A DNA stretch of 64,000 bases from Rhyzopertha dominica. Taxonomy: Eukaryota > Arthropoda > Insecta > Coleoptera > Bostrichidae. The notes beneath the pieces are model-generated. The model was given only the letters and a program-made list of their open reading frames with translations. It ran no database searches and had not been told where the DNA came from. The position numbers and the translations under genes are program-made. Numbering within the stretch: the stretch's first letter is position 1; every line of letters begins with the position of its first letter. Location: the NCBI GenBank assembly GCA_025024175.1, contig QCXZ01000137.1, positions 15,128,001 to 15,192,000 on the forward strand. The letters are read 5' to 3'. Shown here in pieces: positions 36,185 to 47,452 of this stretch.

Positions 36185-37062
36185 ACTACTTTCAATTCAT
36201 TCAATGAACATATCAAATTTACAATAGTGAGAGAGGTTGATTATGGGTACCTTTTTTGAATACTATGGTCATACGACATAATAACCAAATTATATTAAAC
36301 TGGTACCAGAAACCTACAACTTCCGGTAAATATATAAATTTTTTGTCTGATCATTCTATTAAAATAAAATTAAATTTTATAAAACAGATGAAAGAAAGAA
36401 TTCAAATTATATCATATCCAAATTTCTTAAACAAAAATTTAAAAAAATTACAAAATTTATTATTACAAAATAAATATCCTAAGGGTTTAGTTAACAAAAT
36501 TCTATTTTCTACTACTGCTAACAATTTGGAACATCAAATTATTCAAGATAATGTAATAGTACAAGACTCAAGAGTTAAAGATTTAGATAAATTTGGGTCT
36601 CTTCCAAATATTACAGGACTAACAAAAAAATTAATTAAAAGTTTTCAATCAGAAAATGTAAAAATTGCAGTCAGAAACGTTAAGAGGTGATATAATTTAT
36701 TTAGCAAATTAAAATCTAGACCTCCTAAAAATTATCAGTCTAATGTCGTTTATGCCTTAAAGTGTGAAGTGTGTGATAGCACATATGTAGGACAAACTTC
36801 TCAATGGTTAAAAAGTAGAATTTCCTTACATAAAAGTGATGTTAATAAAAAAAGAGACAGATGCGCTCTTACAACACATGTTGGCAATAACAATCATTCT
36901 ATCTGTTGGGAAGACGTAAATATTTTAGAAATTGAAAGTAATTACAACAAAAGGTTGATTTTGGAAATGTTTCAAATACAAAAGACTAAAAATTCTATAA
37001 ATAAAAAATCAGACACACAACAACTTAGTAATTTATATACATATTTGCTATCACTAACTTAA
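36185..37062 (+). pseudogene. Penelope-like retroelement, best-preserved copy (RT thumb, linker, GIY-YIG)
   Basis: A nearly continuous coding stretch broken by only a few defects. The order is FNSFNEHIKFTIVREVDYG (RT after the catalytic centre), a frameshift at about 36260, IILNWYQKPTTSGKYIN, LSDHSIKIKLNFIKQMKERI, FGSLPNITGLTKKLIKSFQ, then a stop after AVRNVKR (36688). The GIY-YIG nuclease follows: VVYALKCEVCDSTYVGQTSQ (from 36747), ALTTHVGNNNHSICWEDVNI and KRLILEMFQIQ with the conserved Arg/His/Glu pattern, ending at 37062. The Cys pair between the two nuclease Tyr motifs is the CxC-type feature of PLE endonucleases. The RT palm is missing upstream. Sister of the 21.4-22.3 kb copy. Confidence 0.9.
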
Positions 37063-37500
37063 CATATTTAGTATATTCAAAATTGCAGTCTGTTGTTTCT
37101 GATATATATAAATTAAAGAACATATCATTAAATTATAAAATAAAAATATGGTAAAAAATACTTATTTATATTATGTATTAGTTGGTCATATTGATGTATT
37201 GGAAGTATTGTTTTGTAGTCTTGAAATTGTTTTAATTTGAATTACAAAAATATGTTACATTTTTCGTCCATTTTTTCGTTAAATACCAGGATTATATAAA
37301 GATAGAAAATAATATCATAGAAATTGCATAATTTCAAGTTTCCTGTAAGTACATAATTGTTGATTAGTAATTTAAGAATATTTTGTATATAAAAATTGTA
37401 AATTGCTTGTAGAAGTCCTGACGAAGACTTGAATATAGTCAAAAGCTTGACGTTGACAAGAGTATTCTTTAAACTAAGCTAAGGTCCAATAAACCCTAAA
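37063..37500 (+). mobile_element. 3' untranslated region and terminus of the PLE, with hammerhead-like remnant
   Basis: AT-rich trailer of the upstream PLE. At 37417-37475 it reads CCTGACGAAGACTTGAATAT, then AGTCAAAAGCTTGACG and AAGAGTATTC. It aligns with the 28.93-kb motif (CTGANGA, GAC/GTC stem II, GACG, AAGAGTATT). The GAAA core is AAAA here, so it is probably not active as a ribozyme. Confidence 0.6.
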
Positions 37501-37969
37501 GTAACTATAAACATTGATAACTACGACCGCTACTTCCTTTAAATTATAAATATATGGCGTAGAAACGTGGAAANCAGTCCGATGTTAGCACGACACAGTG
37601 TTATCGTCGCATTCTTCCTATACTTGCATTGCATGCGCTTAAAAGCGTTTAAAAACTAAATGCGCCGTAATAGCCACTTTCCCGAGGAAATTTCACTTCG
37701 AATCAATATAATCTCCCTTCTCGGTTGCTAATTCACACGTATTCAATTCCATGATTGTCGTTGTGCTCGACTGTAAATTAGTGGCAGAATGCAAACAGCT
37801 ACCTTGTAGTTGGTGTATCAATGGGTACTCTTGCATGCATTTCGAGCACCCATATTAAAGCCCACTGCATCCCCTGGATTTGTACCTGAACACGCCCCTG
37901 AGCCCTTTGTGGTATGTGAGCGACACAGATTCATCCGCGTGGTATAATGGAATATTAAAGTTTACTTAC

Positions 37970-38027
37970 ATTCGGTAGTAGTCGATTTATCACTGTCGAT
38001 TCACTTCACGGGGAAGTCCACTCCAAC
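37970..38027 (-). other. Candidate 58-nt non-coding internal exon
   Basis: On the minus strand, TTTGAAATTTTCAG (acceptor AG at 38028-38029) precedes 58 nt, followed by a consensus donor GTAAGTAAAC (GT at 37969-37968). All three frames contain stops (TGA/TAA), so any exon here would be untranslated, such as a 5' UTR exon. The sequence is GC-richer than its surroundings, and upstream on the minus strand (38060-38170) is another GC-rich patch with a TCAGT initiator-like motif near 38157. Inference only. Confidence 0.35.
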
Positions 38028-38974
38028 CTGAAAATTTCAAACGCTGAAACATTAAAAGTTTAAAATGCAGACGGCGTGCGGCGTTGGGGCTAACGCTCCA
38101 GCGGTCGCTAGATGCTGATCGTACAAATTAATTGTTCCTATCGGTCTCTCCGAATTCAGTGTTTTTGCGAGTACTCACAAAAACGCTAAGCGAAGCAGCA
38201 GCCAATTTGAGACTAAAAACTTCACGCGGTTTTTACTGAACGCCGAAAGACATCCGACATTTTAATCGTTTTAGGAGACAAAGAAAATTTGTATAAAAGA
38301 ACAAAAGTCGAGATCGACGCCGTTGGTATTTGGATGCGCGAAATGTACGAATATGTATGTGTTCAATGTTAAGAAAATTAACTTTCTAAACTTCATTTTT
38401 TTTATGTAACCATTCTTCATAATGCTATTATAATAGTCGTATACATTATTTATATTATCAGCTAGTTATAGTTCTGTAGTATGGCTAGATGTGATTACAT
38501 ACTAAACGTTTAATATACCTAAACTTGTAGATACAAATATTGGGTATCTTAAAAAAATATTCGTCATTAATCATTTTTCTGGGGCCAATCTCGGATATAG
38601 ATGATACTCGTTAACCGGTTAACCTATGATTGACTATAATAAAATAATAAAATAATAAAATGATATAATAAAATTGAATTCATTTTCAAAATAGCTCAAA
38701 ATAAGAATAACAACAAGAATGGATATTATGACTCCATATTATTCTTATAATCCTAAGTGTCATAAATATACGTTATTCTATTGTTTATTCACCGTTAAGT
38801 TATTTTACTTCTGAGTACTACTGTGGCCCCGACGTCATCAGACAAATCATATGATTCTATCAATTATTTCTTATAATATATAATACTTGTCCACAAAAAG
38901 GCAAACCTTCATATCTGTCTCATCCGGGAGCCTATAGACTCGAATGCGATAATTGAAATTTTAATTTAAATGGG

Positions 38975-39135
38975 ACAGTCAGGAAGAAATTATAGCTCAT
39001 CAGTGCAGTTGCATGCCAATTTTTCAGGCTACAGATCACTTCCTTTAGGAAGTAGTATCCGTTATGGCAGCTAGGTAGCTTTATCATCATGTCAGTATAA
39101 TGCTGACAGATGGCATTGCCATCTAAATACTTACT
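38975..39135 (+). mobile_element. 5'-truncated SINE copy
   Basis: Shares GTGCAGTTGCATGCCAATTT, TTCCTTTAGGAAGTAGTA, GGCAGCTAGGTAGCTTTATC and the 3' palindrome GATGGCATTGCCATC with the 31.5 and 58 kb copies, and ends in a TAAATACTTACTT tail. The first ~90 bp of the family are missing, as is usual for retroposed copies. Confidence 0.8.
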
Positions 39136-39234
39136 TAAATCTTTTCTGAAATTTATGACGTTGATCGTATTATAAATATTGGCCTTAGGTCAGAAAAAGC
39201 ATTAGGATTTTTTATTTCTGGTAATGGCTTTACT

Positions 39235-40758
39235 AAAATGTGTTTTCACATGTCAGCTCTTGTTTCCGAGATATGGGCGCAAGTTGCATTTTTTTAATGA
39301 GAAGGATCCCCCTTCATCATCACATCATTGAAAAGGATATTTTTTCCTAATTTCAAAAATGTATCACACTTGTACAATTTGTTGCATCTGAGTTGAGATA
39401 AGTGTAAATACAATAATTGAGCCTGACAAAAACAAAAATAATGAAAACAATTTTCTTTATCGCTAAAATGGACAAAAAAGCCAGGTATTACCATTTTTCC
39501 GTGACTGGTGATAATTTTCGTCTAGTTTGATCAAAAAACATGATTCCGTTAAAAATGCAGTATTGTTTCAGATTTATATTACAGAAGATGCTCAAAATGT
39601 TCCCCATTTACTTTCGGGAAGTAATGCAGCCTTAAGTAAAAGTTTTCTAATGTTCTTTGTAGCATATTTGGAGGTAGGTTTTGAATTTCTGCCCTGATCC
39701 GTCCTTTTAAATTTTCTGCATTATGTGGCCGATCAGCACAAATACGATTTTTCAGATACCCCCACAGCAAAAAAAACCAAGCGGCGTCAGATCAGGGGAA
39801 CGTGCTGACCATTCTATCGCGCCGCACCTACTAATCCATCTGTCTGGAAATATCGCATTCAAATATCCACCTCGATATCCACGAACGTTGACTGCAAAAT
39901 GGGGCGGTGCACCATCTTGCTGAAACCATATCTGTTCAGAAGGACGCGCAGCATTTTCACGATTAGGGAATAGGCGAATAAGTTCTGGTATAATGTCTTC
40001 GCGCAAGAGCTGTAAATACTTGACCGCATTCAAATTTCCATCGCCAGGCATTCACTTTCTGAGTGTGTTGTGTGCCGACTTGTTCCATCCAATGTGTTTC
40101 GCAAAATTCTATCTTACGATCAAAATCATCTTCGCTCAGTTCTTCAAATAATGAATTTTGTATTGATGAAAGTTCTCTTTTTTCAAAATTTTTAGAACAG
40201 ATCTTCTGCTAATATGGTGAGTGACAGCACGCTGTTGTACGGAACACTCGGGATTCCCTTGCGCATTTAAAAGGATATTTAAGCTACTTTCCTCACTCGT
40301 AGCAACCTTTGGACTTTTTGGATCTTTAACATCGCCGGTTTTGTCAAAATGTTGCAATGTTTTAATAATTGTTGATCTGGCAACTGTTTCACGATCTCCA
40401 TGAATTGCATTGTAGAGTGCAACTACTTCCGATTAACTTCGCTTTCTATCTCCATAACCAGTCATCATCAAAATTTCGATGCGATCATGTTCAGTTAACT
40501 GAGGCATTGCGATTGCAAATAAGAAAGTGAATCAAAATTATTACCAGTCACGTAGTGTCTCAACTCAGAAGCAATAAATTGTACAAGTGTGATACATTTT
40601 TGAAATCAGGAAAAATATCCTTTTCAATCTCGCAAACGAGAGCTAACATGGAGTTGAAAAAATTCCAGAAAATGCATAGTAATTACCCATAGACCCATGC
40701 ACAATTTCAGAAAAATTAGTCGAACAGAACCTGGTTCCGTACTTTGTAGCGACCCTGT
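39235..40758 (-). mobile_element. Mariner-type DNA transposon, deleted copy
   Basis: The left (about 39255-39410) and right (about 40560-40760) flanks are inverted repeats. They share GAAAAGGATATTTTTTCCTA, CAAAAATGTATCACACTTGT and AGCTCTCGTTTGCGAGAT-like sequence. The right end finishes ...GCGACCCTGTA (about 40757), the usual TACAGGGTCGC terminus of this group. The left arm has about 70 extra bases between matching blocks, and its outer end is eroded. The transposase pseudogene occupies the middle. Confidence 0.85.
39582..40507 (-). pseudogene. Tc1/mariner-superfamily transposase pseudogene
   Basis: The start ATG at 40507 gives MPQLTEHDRIEILMMTGYGD, a stop after RKRS, then the helix-turn-helix part (NAIHGDRETVARSTIIKTLQ; DPKSPKVATSEESSLNILL; SRRSVLKILKKENFHQYKI). 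The sequence then passes from the 'FCETH' region straight to a 'THTQKVNAW'-like stretch, so the segment with the first catalytic Asp is deleted. The second catalytic block survives (SEQIWFQQDGAPPHFAVNVR), as does the third region, degraded (ARSPDLTPLGFF where ..PLDFFLWGYLK is expected), then DRPHNAENLKGRIRAEIQNL. Would have been a nuclear cut-and-paste transposase; inactive because of the deletion, stop and frameshifts. Confidence 0.9.
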
Positions 40759-40759
40759 A

Positions 40760-42430
40760 TGTGTTAAATATTTAGTCCGTGTAGCACAACATAATTTAGG
40801 CATCTTTGCAGTAATGCCATCATAACCGCAAGCATTTGACTTAAGACTATTAAGTTTATTAATGAGTTTTGGAATGTATGTTATAGGTTTTCTTTGCAGC
40901 TAAGTACGTGTTTTTTAAGATGCTAATATTTATAATTTATATTAAATTGCAGAATGTGGACTAGGTGTCATTTTGGCGCCCCCTTTTGCCAAGTGCACGA
41001 TTGCACCCCGACAGGACCGTCCACGTATTAACTATTTAGAAAGCGAAAACGCACTTATTATAGGAAACAAGATAAATTGAAGAGCTGTTATAGAGAAATT
41101 TTACTTACATCGTCACATCCAAGTGAATGCATACTCCCAACAAATATCAGATATGTAGAACGTTTGTTGTGTCTCGTAAAAATAAGATATGAATATAGAA
41201 ACTGGAGCACTCGGCGGAATCTTTGCATAACAATCGTTGCACATTTAATGGAACAAGCCAGAAAAGCTATCAGATTTCTGATGTAATTCGCCGGGTTGGC
41301 AGCAACGTCTGCTGCGTTAATAAGAAACCCTAAACTGCGTTGTTTACATGAAGTTGAGCTAAACATCTCGGCGGAAGATCCCCTTATTTATACAAACATT
41401 GTTTTCTAAAAATACCACACTAAAATCCGGACCGGTGGTCATGGGAGCAAAACAACTTACAGGGAAGATTGACAAGCGGGGTTGTTTTCGTTTCCTTTAT
41501 TTCACTAAACGTTCCCTTCAATCTCATAGTACGAGCAAGATGAGCGCCGTACATAAACCTTGTGGACTTGGGAAAATATTTGCTCACGTCTAGGAGTATT
41601 ATTTGTCTAAGGGGATTTATTAGGAAACGTAACAGTAGAAAAACACGTGGCGGCGTTTTGAAGGATTATCCTGTTGCGCAGTTTAACGAGGGGAAAAATT
41701 AAATTAAACGTCGAGGTGAATGCCGATGCTATTAATTCCATTGAAGTGGGCTGCTGCTTGCGGTAGTTGAAAATTTGGCGGGGGGTTTAACCGCGAAAAC
41801 GGGCTCGGCGTGTTTCAGAAAGCAAATGTTAATTGGACTGCAGTTGTTAATTACAGGATTATTATGGAATTAAATAATTAAACACCTGACCGAGATTAAT
41901 ATTTTTCCTCTTTTAGACTTAGCAGAGGAGCAGCTATTTAACAAAGTTTTTTATTTCTAGTTTTAGAAATTAGGTAGGCGTTTTCTTAATACTTGTTTAA
42001 CAAAAAATTTTTTGCTGTCTTTGTTGTGTAACATACGATAGGGGGGGGGGGGTGAAAACAACACACATTATATTACTTTATATAAAGATAAAACTTAAAA
42101 GTTTCTAAAAACAGTTTTGTTCACAAGGAGATAATTACTAACCCATCTTGTGAAACCATTTCAAAGCTAAATCTTAAAAGCAGGTTTGTATGTAACTAGT
42201 TTGATTATTTTTTCACATATTTAGGAGCTATAGTAGATCAACAAGAGCTATAGAGACTAACTTGTAAAAAAATGTGACACACCTAAAAAGAGACATTATT
42301 AATATTTAATATTTACTATTAAAGAGTATATTTCTTTTAATGCTTTAGAAGGTCAATACCCACAAAAAAATTATTTATCTGCAATGAGAAGAATAAACCA
42401 TAGAAATCCATTAACTTAAAAAGGTTTATA
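40760..42430. other. Unique DNA; 41.63-41.90 kb GC-richer; poly-G run
   Basis: No gene was recognised. The interval about 41630-41900 is quiet, GC-richer and carries several TAAT/ATTA cores, so it may be a conserved non-coding element. A 12-base G run lies at 42041-42052. Confidence 0.35.
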
Positions 42431-42435
42431 AAATG

Positions 42436-42648
42436 GGCACCATCTCTTTCCATACAGTGCTGTGGCACTTTTTGGAACGTGGAATTTCTTATACTCGTTA
42501 ACAACTCTTTATCGTAAATCTGCTAGGCTTGTACCGTTGTACCTAGGTTATGTTTTGTGAACTACGGATTTCAGATGATCCCATAGACATAATTCAAAAC
42601 TGTCAAAACGGGCGATCGTCGCACCAATTCAATTGTCTTACTTACAGT
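42436..42648 (-). pseudogene. Transposase C-terminal fragment, joined to Gypsy gag
   Basis: Translating the minus strand across frames gives IARFDSFELCLWDHLKSVVH, similar to the mariner 'RSPDLTPLDFFLWGHLKSVVY' block that holds the third catalytic residue, then QIYDKELLTSIRNSTFQKV and MERDGAHF, the usual C-terminus. About 205 bp are virtually identical (one T indel by eye) to 47452-47655. At 42648 it abuts the truncated Gypsy gag through CTGTAAGTAAG, which happens to be a splice-donor-like sequence. Confidence 0.7.
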
Positions 42649-43000
42649 TTGATGCTAGACTTTTAACTGTGGCTTCCCATTCTGCCACGCTTTGGTTTAC
42701 CTTTCGTTTAGCTGTGTAAAACTTTAACCTTTCGGAAAAATACGATTTTACTGGAGCGAGGTGTTCTGTTAAAATTTTAAGTAATTGTTCAAATGTTTTG
42801 GTCTCTGGTAAATCTCGCACACAGAGATTTCTTACTAGAACATAGCATCCTTCTGATAAGGTGTTGCGCTCTTCCTCCGATATTTTGTTGGCAATAAAAA
42901 ACTGGTTCAGTCTTTCTTTAAACACACATATATCCGAATACTTTGGATCAAAAGTACTAAGTGTCCCCAAAAGTCCTACAATTTTGTGCGTTTCTGTCAT
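42638..43000 (-). pseudogene. Gypsy retrotransposon gag, N-terminal fragment
   Basis: This 120-codon frame starts MTETHKIVGLLGTLSTFDPK and includes FKERLNQFFIANKISEEERN, ETKTFEQLLKILTEHLAPVK and YFSERLKFYTAKRKVNQSVA followed by EWEATVKSLASNC. This is the typical retrotransposon gag N-terminal domain of K02A2.6-like Gypsy elements (the '..F...rl..yf.an.i.....' and 'F..r.q..gEsv.ew...l..la..C' blocks). Gag would form the cytoplasmic particle that packages the element RNA. The ATG lies about 130 nt inside the LTR/primer-site junction, as expected. The frame is cut off at the junction with the transposase fragment; nucleocapsid, protease, RT and integrase are absent. Confidence 0.85.
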
Positions 43001-43138
43001 GATTTACTATTTTTAGTAACAATGTTCACTACACATTACTCGTTCATACTTCCGCCACGCACTGCTTTTTATATTTTAACGCCAAAGTTTTTTTTACAAA
43101 AGTTCACATGAGTTCTATTAACACTACCTCGTCGCCAA

Positions 43139-43322
43139 TGTTACGTATGCTACTAATTTGAATAGCAACGAATTCGCTATTAATTTGAATAGCGAGGACC
43201 CGAAATAAAAGTCTATGCAAGTATGTGCTACGAGCATTTATTTTCAACTGAACTCAACACAAGAACAATCAAGGATAGCTGCCTAGGTGGAAAAAACATA
43301 GATAAAGGCTTCATATCTAACA
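43139..43322 (-). repeat. Gypsy LTR (short) with primer-binding site next to it
   Basis: On the minus strand the LTR ends ...GCATACGTAACA at 43139 and is followed after one base by TGGCGACGAGGTAG (about 43124-43137), a primer-binding-site-like sequence. A TG...CA-bounded LTR of about 184 bp would start at 43322 (complement of TCTAACA). It contains a polyadenylation signal (AATAAA, complement near 43236). No second LTR was seen in the window. The outer boundary is an estimate. Confidence 0.6.
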
Positions 43323-43439
43323 GGAAACAAAAGAAATCACATACGTATTTTCATCCCTCGTTTCACACTTTTAGGTGTTGAATTTCCAATAGCTTAAATA
43401 CCTAATTGGTATTGATTACTTCATAATAATTTAACAAAC

Positions 43440-43895
43440 ATTTTAACTCCCATCATAACGTCAAATTAAAAATCAATGTCATACTGGGCTTAAAGAATAG
43501 AATTAAAAAAATAGTTCATACTACCCTTTGCAATCAGGCTTTAAGAAGACTGTTTGATATTTTACGTACTAATGGCTATCCCCACAAACTTCTGAGCAAA
43601 TTACTTTTTTCATCTTCCCATTGCTCCAGTTCCATCTAATCAAATAGCAGGTTTGACTTAACTGAAACCAGTCCAACTTCTGAGCCAGTCGAAAGGTATT
43701 ATCTCTCGCTTCCTTACATCGATGGCCTGACCAGTAAGCTACTTAAAGTGTTTCACGAATTTAATAATCTTAAAAACTAATTTCAAACTATTTTCTAGAC
43801 TTAAAGATAAATTTAATAAATGGGATAGAGACAATGTGGTCTACTCTATACGTTGTCGAGGCTGTTCCAAAGTTTATATAGATATTATATAGATA
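43440..43895 (+). pseudogene. Penelope-like retroelement fragment (RT thumb and linker)
   Basis: Reading across frames: GLKNRIKKIVHTTLCNQALR, then RLFDILRTNGYPHKLLSKLL (the PLE 'L...L..NgYP..li' block), SLPYIDGLTSKLLKVFHEFN (PLE 'lPYi.glt.kl...f'), RLKDKFNKWDRDNVVYSIRC, and RGCSKVYIDI where the GIY-YIG nuclease should continue. It breaks off there. It is a third or fourth PLE lineage by its residues (FNKWDRDNVVYSI is unlike the 36-kb copy). No RT palm lies upstream; a piece of the 45/47-kb repeat precedes it (43350-43430). Confidence 0.8.
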
Positions 43896-44821
43896 TATTA
43901 TTGCCACTGAAACAAATTACAAAAAAGACTTTTCCTTCAAATGTGTTTTATTAGTGAAAATGATAAAATTGGTAGGTATGTGTCTGAAAAAAATGAAGAA
44001 CTGTCAAGCTGCCTCAGAAGAATTATCTTCAAATGTTACGTGGGATCTAAAAATGAAATAATAATCTGTTTGAATTAAGGGAGTATAAGTCTATTTCCGG
44101 TAGAATTGGAAGCTTTTAATCGATAACAAATTGCGAAGAGCCCTCGTATATACATTTTTAAAAATTCAGTACGTCTGGTATCTTAGAAACTATTACTTGA
44201 CCATGGTACTACTCCCCGTATACTAAGACACTGCTCAACATCAATAATCTTCGCAATGTTTTTAACCAAGAACACTATAATAATATTATCGTCCAACTTT
44301 AACAGAATGAACTGAACAATTAACAAAAAACTGTTCATTCGATGGCCGAGCGCGCGAGAACGACAGTTTTTACCGGCCGTTTTTTGCAGCCTTTTTTATA
44401 ATTGAACAATATGCGCAGTTTTGGATCGTCTTTAAAATATTTACCTTTAGTATGTGTATGCGCGTCGCGTTGGCATGGTGTTTTCGATATTTCCATCTTC
44501 CTTTTGTTTTGTGTAATATGGATGAAGGTAGGATTTATTTAATTATTGCAACTCGTACCATATTTTCGAACGCTCCAAAACATATCTTGTATAATTTGAT
44601 TTTCTTAACATTTGGATGTTTATTTGTTCACAAGAAACGCGTATGTATAATGTTGGTCGCATTTAGATGATTATACATAAAATTATCTTTCCAAACGGTA
44701 CAGAACTTAAACAACATTTTCGGTGTCCACAGAAGAAAATATTGCAGTCTAATTAAACGTTTATTAGTATTTTTTTATTATTATGAGGTCAATGCAGTGT
44801 ATATTGAATAAATTGGAATAT

Positions 44822-45790
44822 TTGACTTTGTGAACGTAGAGGTTGGGTATGGAAAAGGAATTGCGGAAAATCCAAACCTGTAAAAGGTAGGAAACCGAAG
44901 TTAATTGTATCGTTTTTCCTTATTATCTTGCTTAAATGTCATTTCGATATCAAACAGTTTGAATTTAATAATTTAACTTTCTTAATTTCTAAAGTTTTAT
45001 TGTTACATGGCTATTAAGATAAGCGGGTACTGTAAGTACGATATCATTTACAGTAGTGTAGCGTTTAGCTGAGATTTATATTGCTATATTTGCAATAATC
45101 ACAATTAGAAAATTTTCATCAGCCTAGTAGTGACCGTTTCTTCTGTTATAAACTCGACCTGAATATAAAACTTCATATTTACTTATTGATATTAGGTGCT
45201 TAGGAAATAGAGGAAATGACATACAAATTTTTATCCCTATTTTCTCACTTCTAGGTGTGGAATTTCCAGAACACTTAAATATGTGTGTATTAATTTATAA
45301 TAGACTAAATACGTAATTCATACTGACTGCTTCATTATTACGAATTTAAAAACATAATTTAACTTAGAAAATTATCCCTTATTTGGAGTTTTTGAAAGCG
45401 TTAAAACACGTGCATGTTGCTACCTAATCAAAAACCTAAATAATAAATTTACATACTTTTAATTTTCGTTATCCTAAAAACAAACTTTCTCTACACATTT
45501 GACCACCTTAAGCGTTCAGTTTTCAAAATTTATTGAACATGTGTTCATTTATTTCTAATTTATGACCTAAAAATAAAGGTTCACATTTCTATTTCGACCC
45601 CTTAAGGGTGGAATTTGCAAAAACGCTGGAACACATTGTAATCGTATTTATTCTTAATTAAAAACAAAAAATTACAGACTTCCATACAAACATTCATTCC
45701 CTATTTCACCCCATTAAAGGTAGAATTTCAAAACTTCTTCCTTATCGGTGTTCAACTCCTTCTGGGTGGTATTTATAAAATCGCTGGAAC
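44822..45790. repeat. Copy 1 of a 0.95-kb direct repeat
   Basis: Begins near TTTGACTTTGTGAACGTAGA and contains GGAATTGCGGAAAATCCAA, TTTCGATATCAAACAGTTTG, TTACAGTAGTGTAGCG and GATATTAGGTGCTTAGGAAA. It ends in modules of the form CCCCTTAAGGGTGGAATTT ... CATACAAACATTCATTCCC. The same sequence in the same order recurs at 46519-47450 with roughly 10% differences. No coding capacity was seen. Class unknown. Confidence 0.85.
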
Positions 45791-46200
45791 ACACTGTATT
45801 TATTTTTAATTGAAAGCCTAAATATAAAGTTTTTTGCTTCTAGTTTCAAAAATGGCAGGCTTTAATACAAATGTGCATCCCCTATTTCACTCTCTTAGGG
45901 TATAATTTTCAACAATTCTTCCTTAGGGGGTGTTTAGGATATGGTAGGAATTCCACCGTCTTAAGGGTTCCATTTAAAAAAATGATGCAAGATGTGTTCA
46001 TTTATTTCTAAACTAAAGCCTAATAATAAAGGTTCACGTTTCTATTTCAGCCCCTTAAGGGTGGAATTTACCAAAATCACTGGAACGCAGTGAACTAGTT
46101 TTTATTCTTAATTAAAAGCCAAAAATGACAGACTTCCATACAAACATTCATACCCTATTTCACCCCCTTAGGGGTAGAATGTCAAAAGGTCTTCATCAAG
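45580..46200. repeat. Degenerate CCCCTTA-module repeat tract
   Basis: Successive units carry a C-rich, often self-complementary core (CCCCTTAAGGGTGGAATTT at about 45599, CACCCCATTAAAGGTAGAAT at 45710, CACTCTCTTAGGGTATAAT at 45888, CCCCTTAAGGGTGGAATTT at 46050, CACCCCCTTAGGGGTAGAAT at 46162). The cores are spaced by 100-180 bp and joined by shared linkers (GCTGGAACACA, CTTCCATACAAACATTCAT). Similar modules are widespread in insect genomes; the structure suggests segmental amplification within a transposon. Confidence 0.7.
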
Positions 46201-46518
46201 GGGTTGTTTACTTTATGCAAAGTATGTCAATTCAAATAATTCTTTTAATTTCAACTTCGAAAGGGTGTATCTATTTACATATTCTCAGCGTGGCTAATAT
46301 TTATCGAACAGGTAATATTTGTTGATTCGTTGTCATGGTGACGAGCCTCTTATTGAATCGTCGTCATGGCTACGACTTGCAGAGACTTCGAAAATGCTTG
46401 GAATTGCACACTTTTAGCTCGATTTAGTCGGCGTGTTTTGTATGTGAGTTAAGACGCGAATCGAGGTGTTACGGTTTTGTGTGTGTTTTTTGACAATTTT
46501 GGATTGAATTTTGTTGTG

Positions 46519-47452
46519 ATTTGACTTTGTAAACGTAGAGGTTAGATGTAGAAAAAGAATTGCGGAAAATCCAAGATTATAAAAAGGTAGGAAACCGAAG
46601 TAATTGTTTCGTTTTTCAATATTATCTTGTTGTAATCTATTTCGATATCAAACAGTTTGAATTCAGAAATTTTTCATATTTTTGTAGGCTTAACTTTCTT
46701 AATTTACAAAGTTCCACTGTTACGTGGCTATTAAAGCAAGCATGTATTCTAAGTACGATACCATTTACAGTAGTGTAGCGCGTAGGTGACATTTATATTG
46801 TTATATTTGCAATAATCACAATTAGAAAATTTTTATCCTCCTAGTAGTGACTGTTTCTTCTGTTTTAAACTAGACCTGAATATAAAACTTCATATTTACT
46901 TATTGATATTAGGTGCTTAGGAAATAAAGGAAATGACATACAAATTATTATCCCTCTTTTCACACTTCTAGGTGTGGAATTTCGAGAACACTTAAATATG
47001 TGTGTATTAATTTATAATATAATATAATAATTTAAAAAGATAATTTAGCTTAGATAAATATCCCTTATTTGGAGTTTTTCTTTTCTAATCAAAAACCCAA
47101 ATAATAAATTTTCATACTTTTAGTTTTCGTTAACTTAAAAAGTAACAAACTTTCCTTACACATTCACCGCCTTAAGGGTTCAGTTTTCAAAATTTATTGA
47201 ACATGTGTTCATTTATTTCTAATTTAAAGCCGAAAGATAAAGGTTCACTCTTCTACTTCGACCCTTTCAGGGTGGAATTTGTAAAAAAAAACACATTGTA
47301 ATGGTATTTATTTTTAACTAAAAACAAAAAATTAAAGACTACCATACAAACATTCATTCCCTATTTCACCCCCTTACAAGTAGAATTTCAAAAATTCTTC
47401 CTTATGAATGTTCAACCCCTTCTGGGTGGAACTTATAAAAATGCTGGAACAC
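46519..47452. repeat. Copy 2 of the 0.95-kb direct repeat
   Basis: Matches 44822-45790 throughout at an offset of about 1,665-1,697 bp, including the CCCCTTA modules and the linker CATACAAACATTCATTCCC. It is cut off at about 47452 by the transposase fragment. Confidence 0.85.

Larger units (their letters stand above)
37510..39230. other. Mixed unique and low-complexity DNA
   Basis: Contains the GC-richer interval 37.57-38.34 kb with the candidate exon, an AATA-rich microsatellite-like run (about 38636-38675), and a SINE fragment (38975-39135). No protein-coding gene was recognised. An N lies at 37574. Confidence 0.4.

Noticed and set aside
44340..44400. tRNA-like TGGCCGAGCGCG (A-box resemblance)
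   Set aside because: No B box within 80 bp and no cloverleaf.
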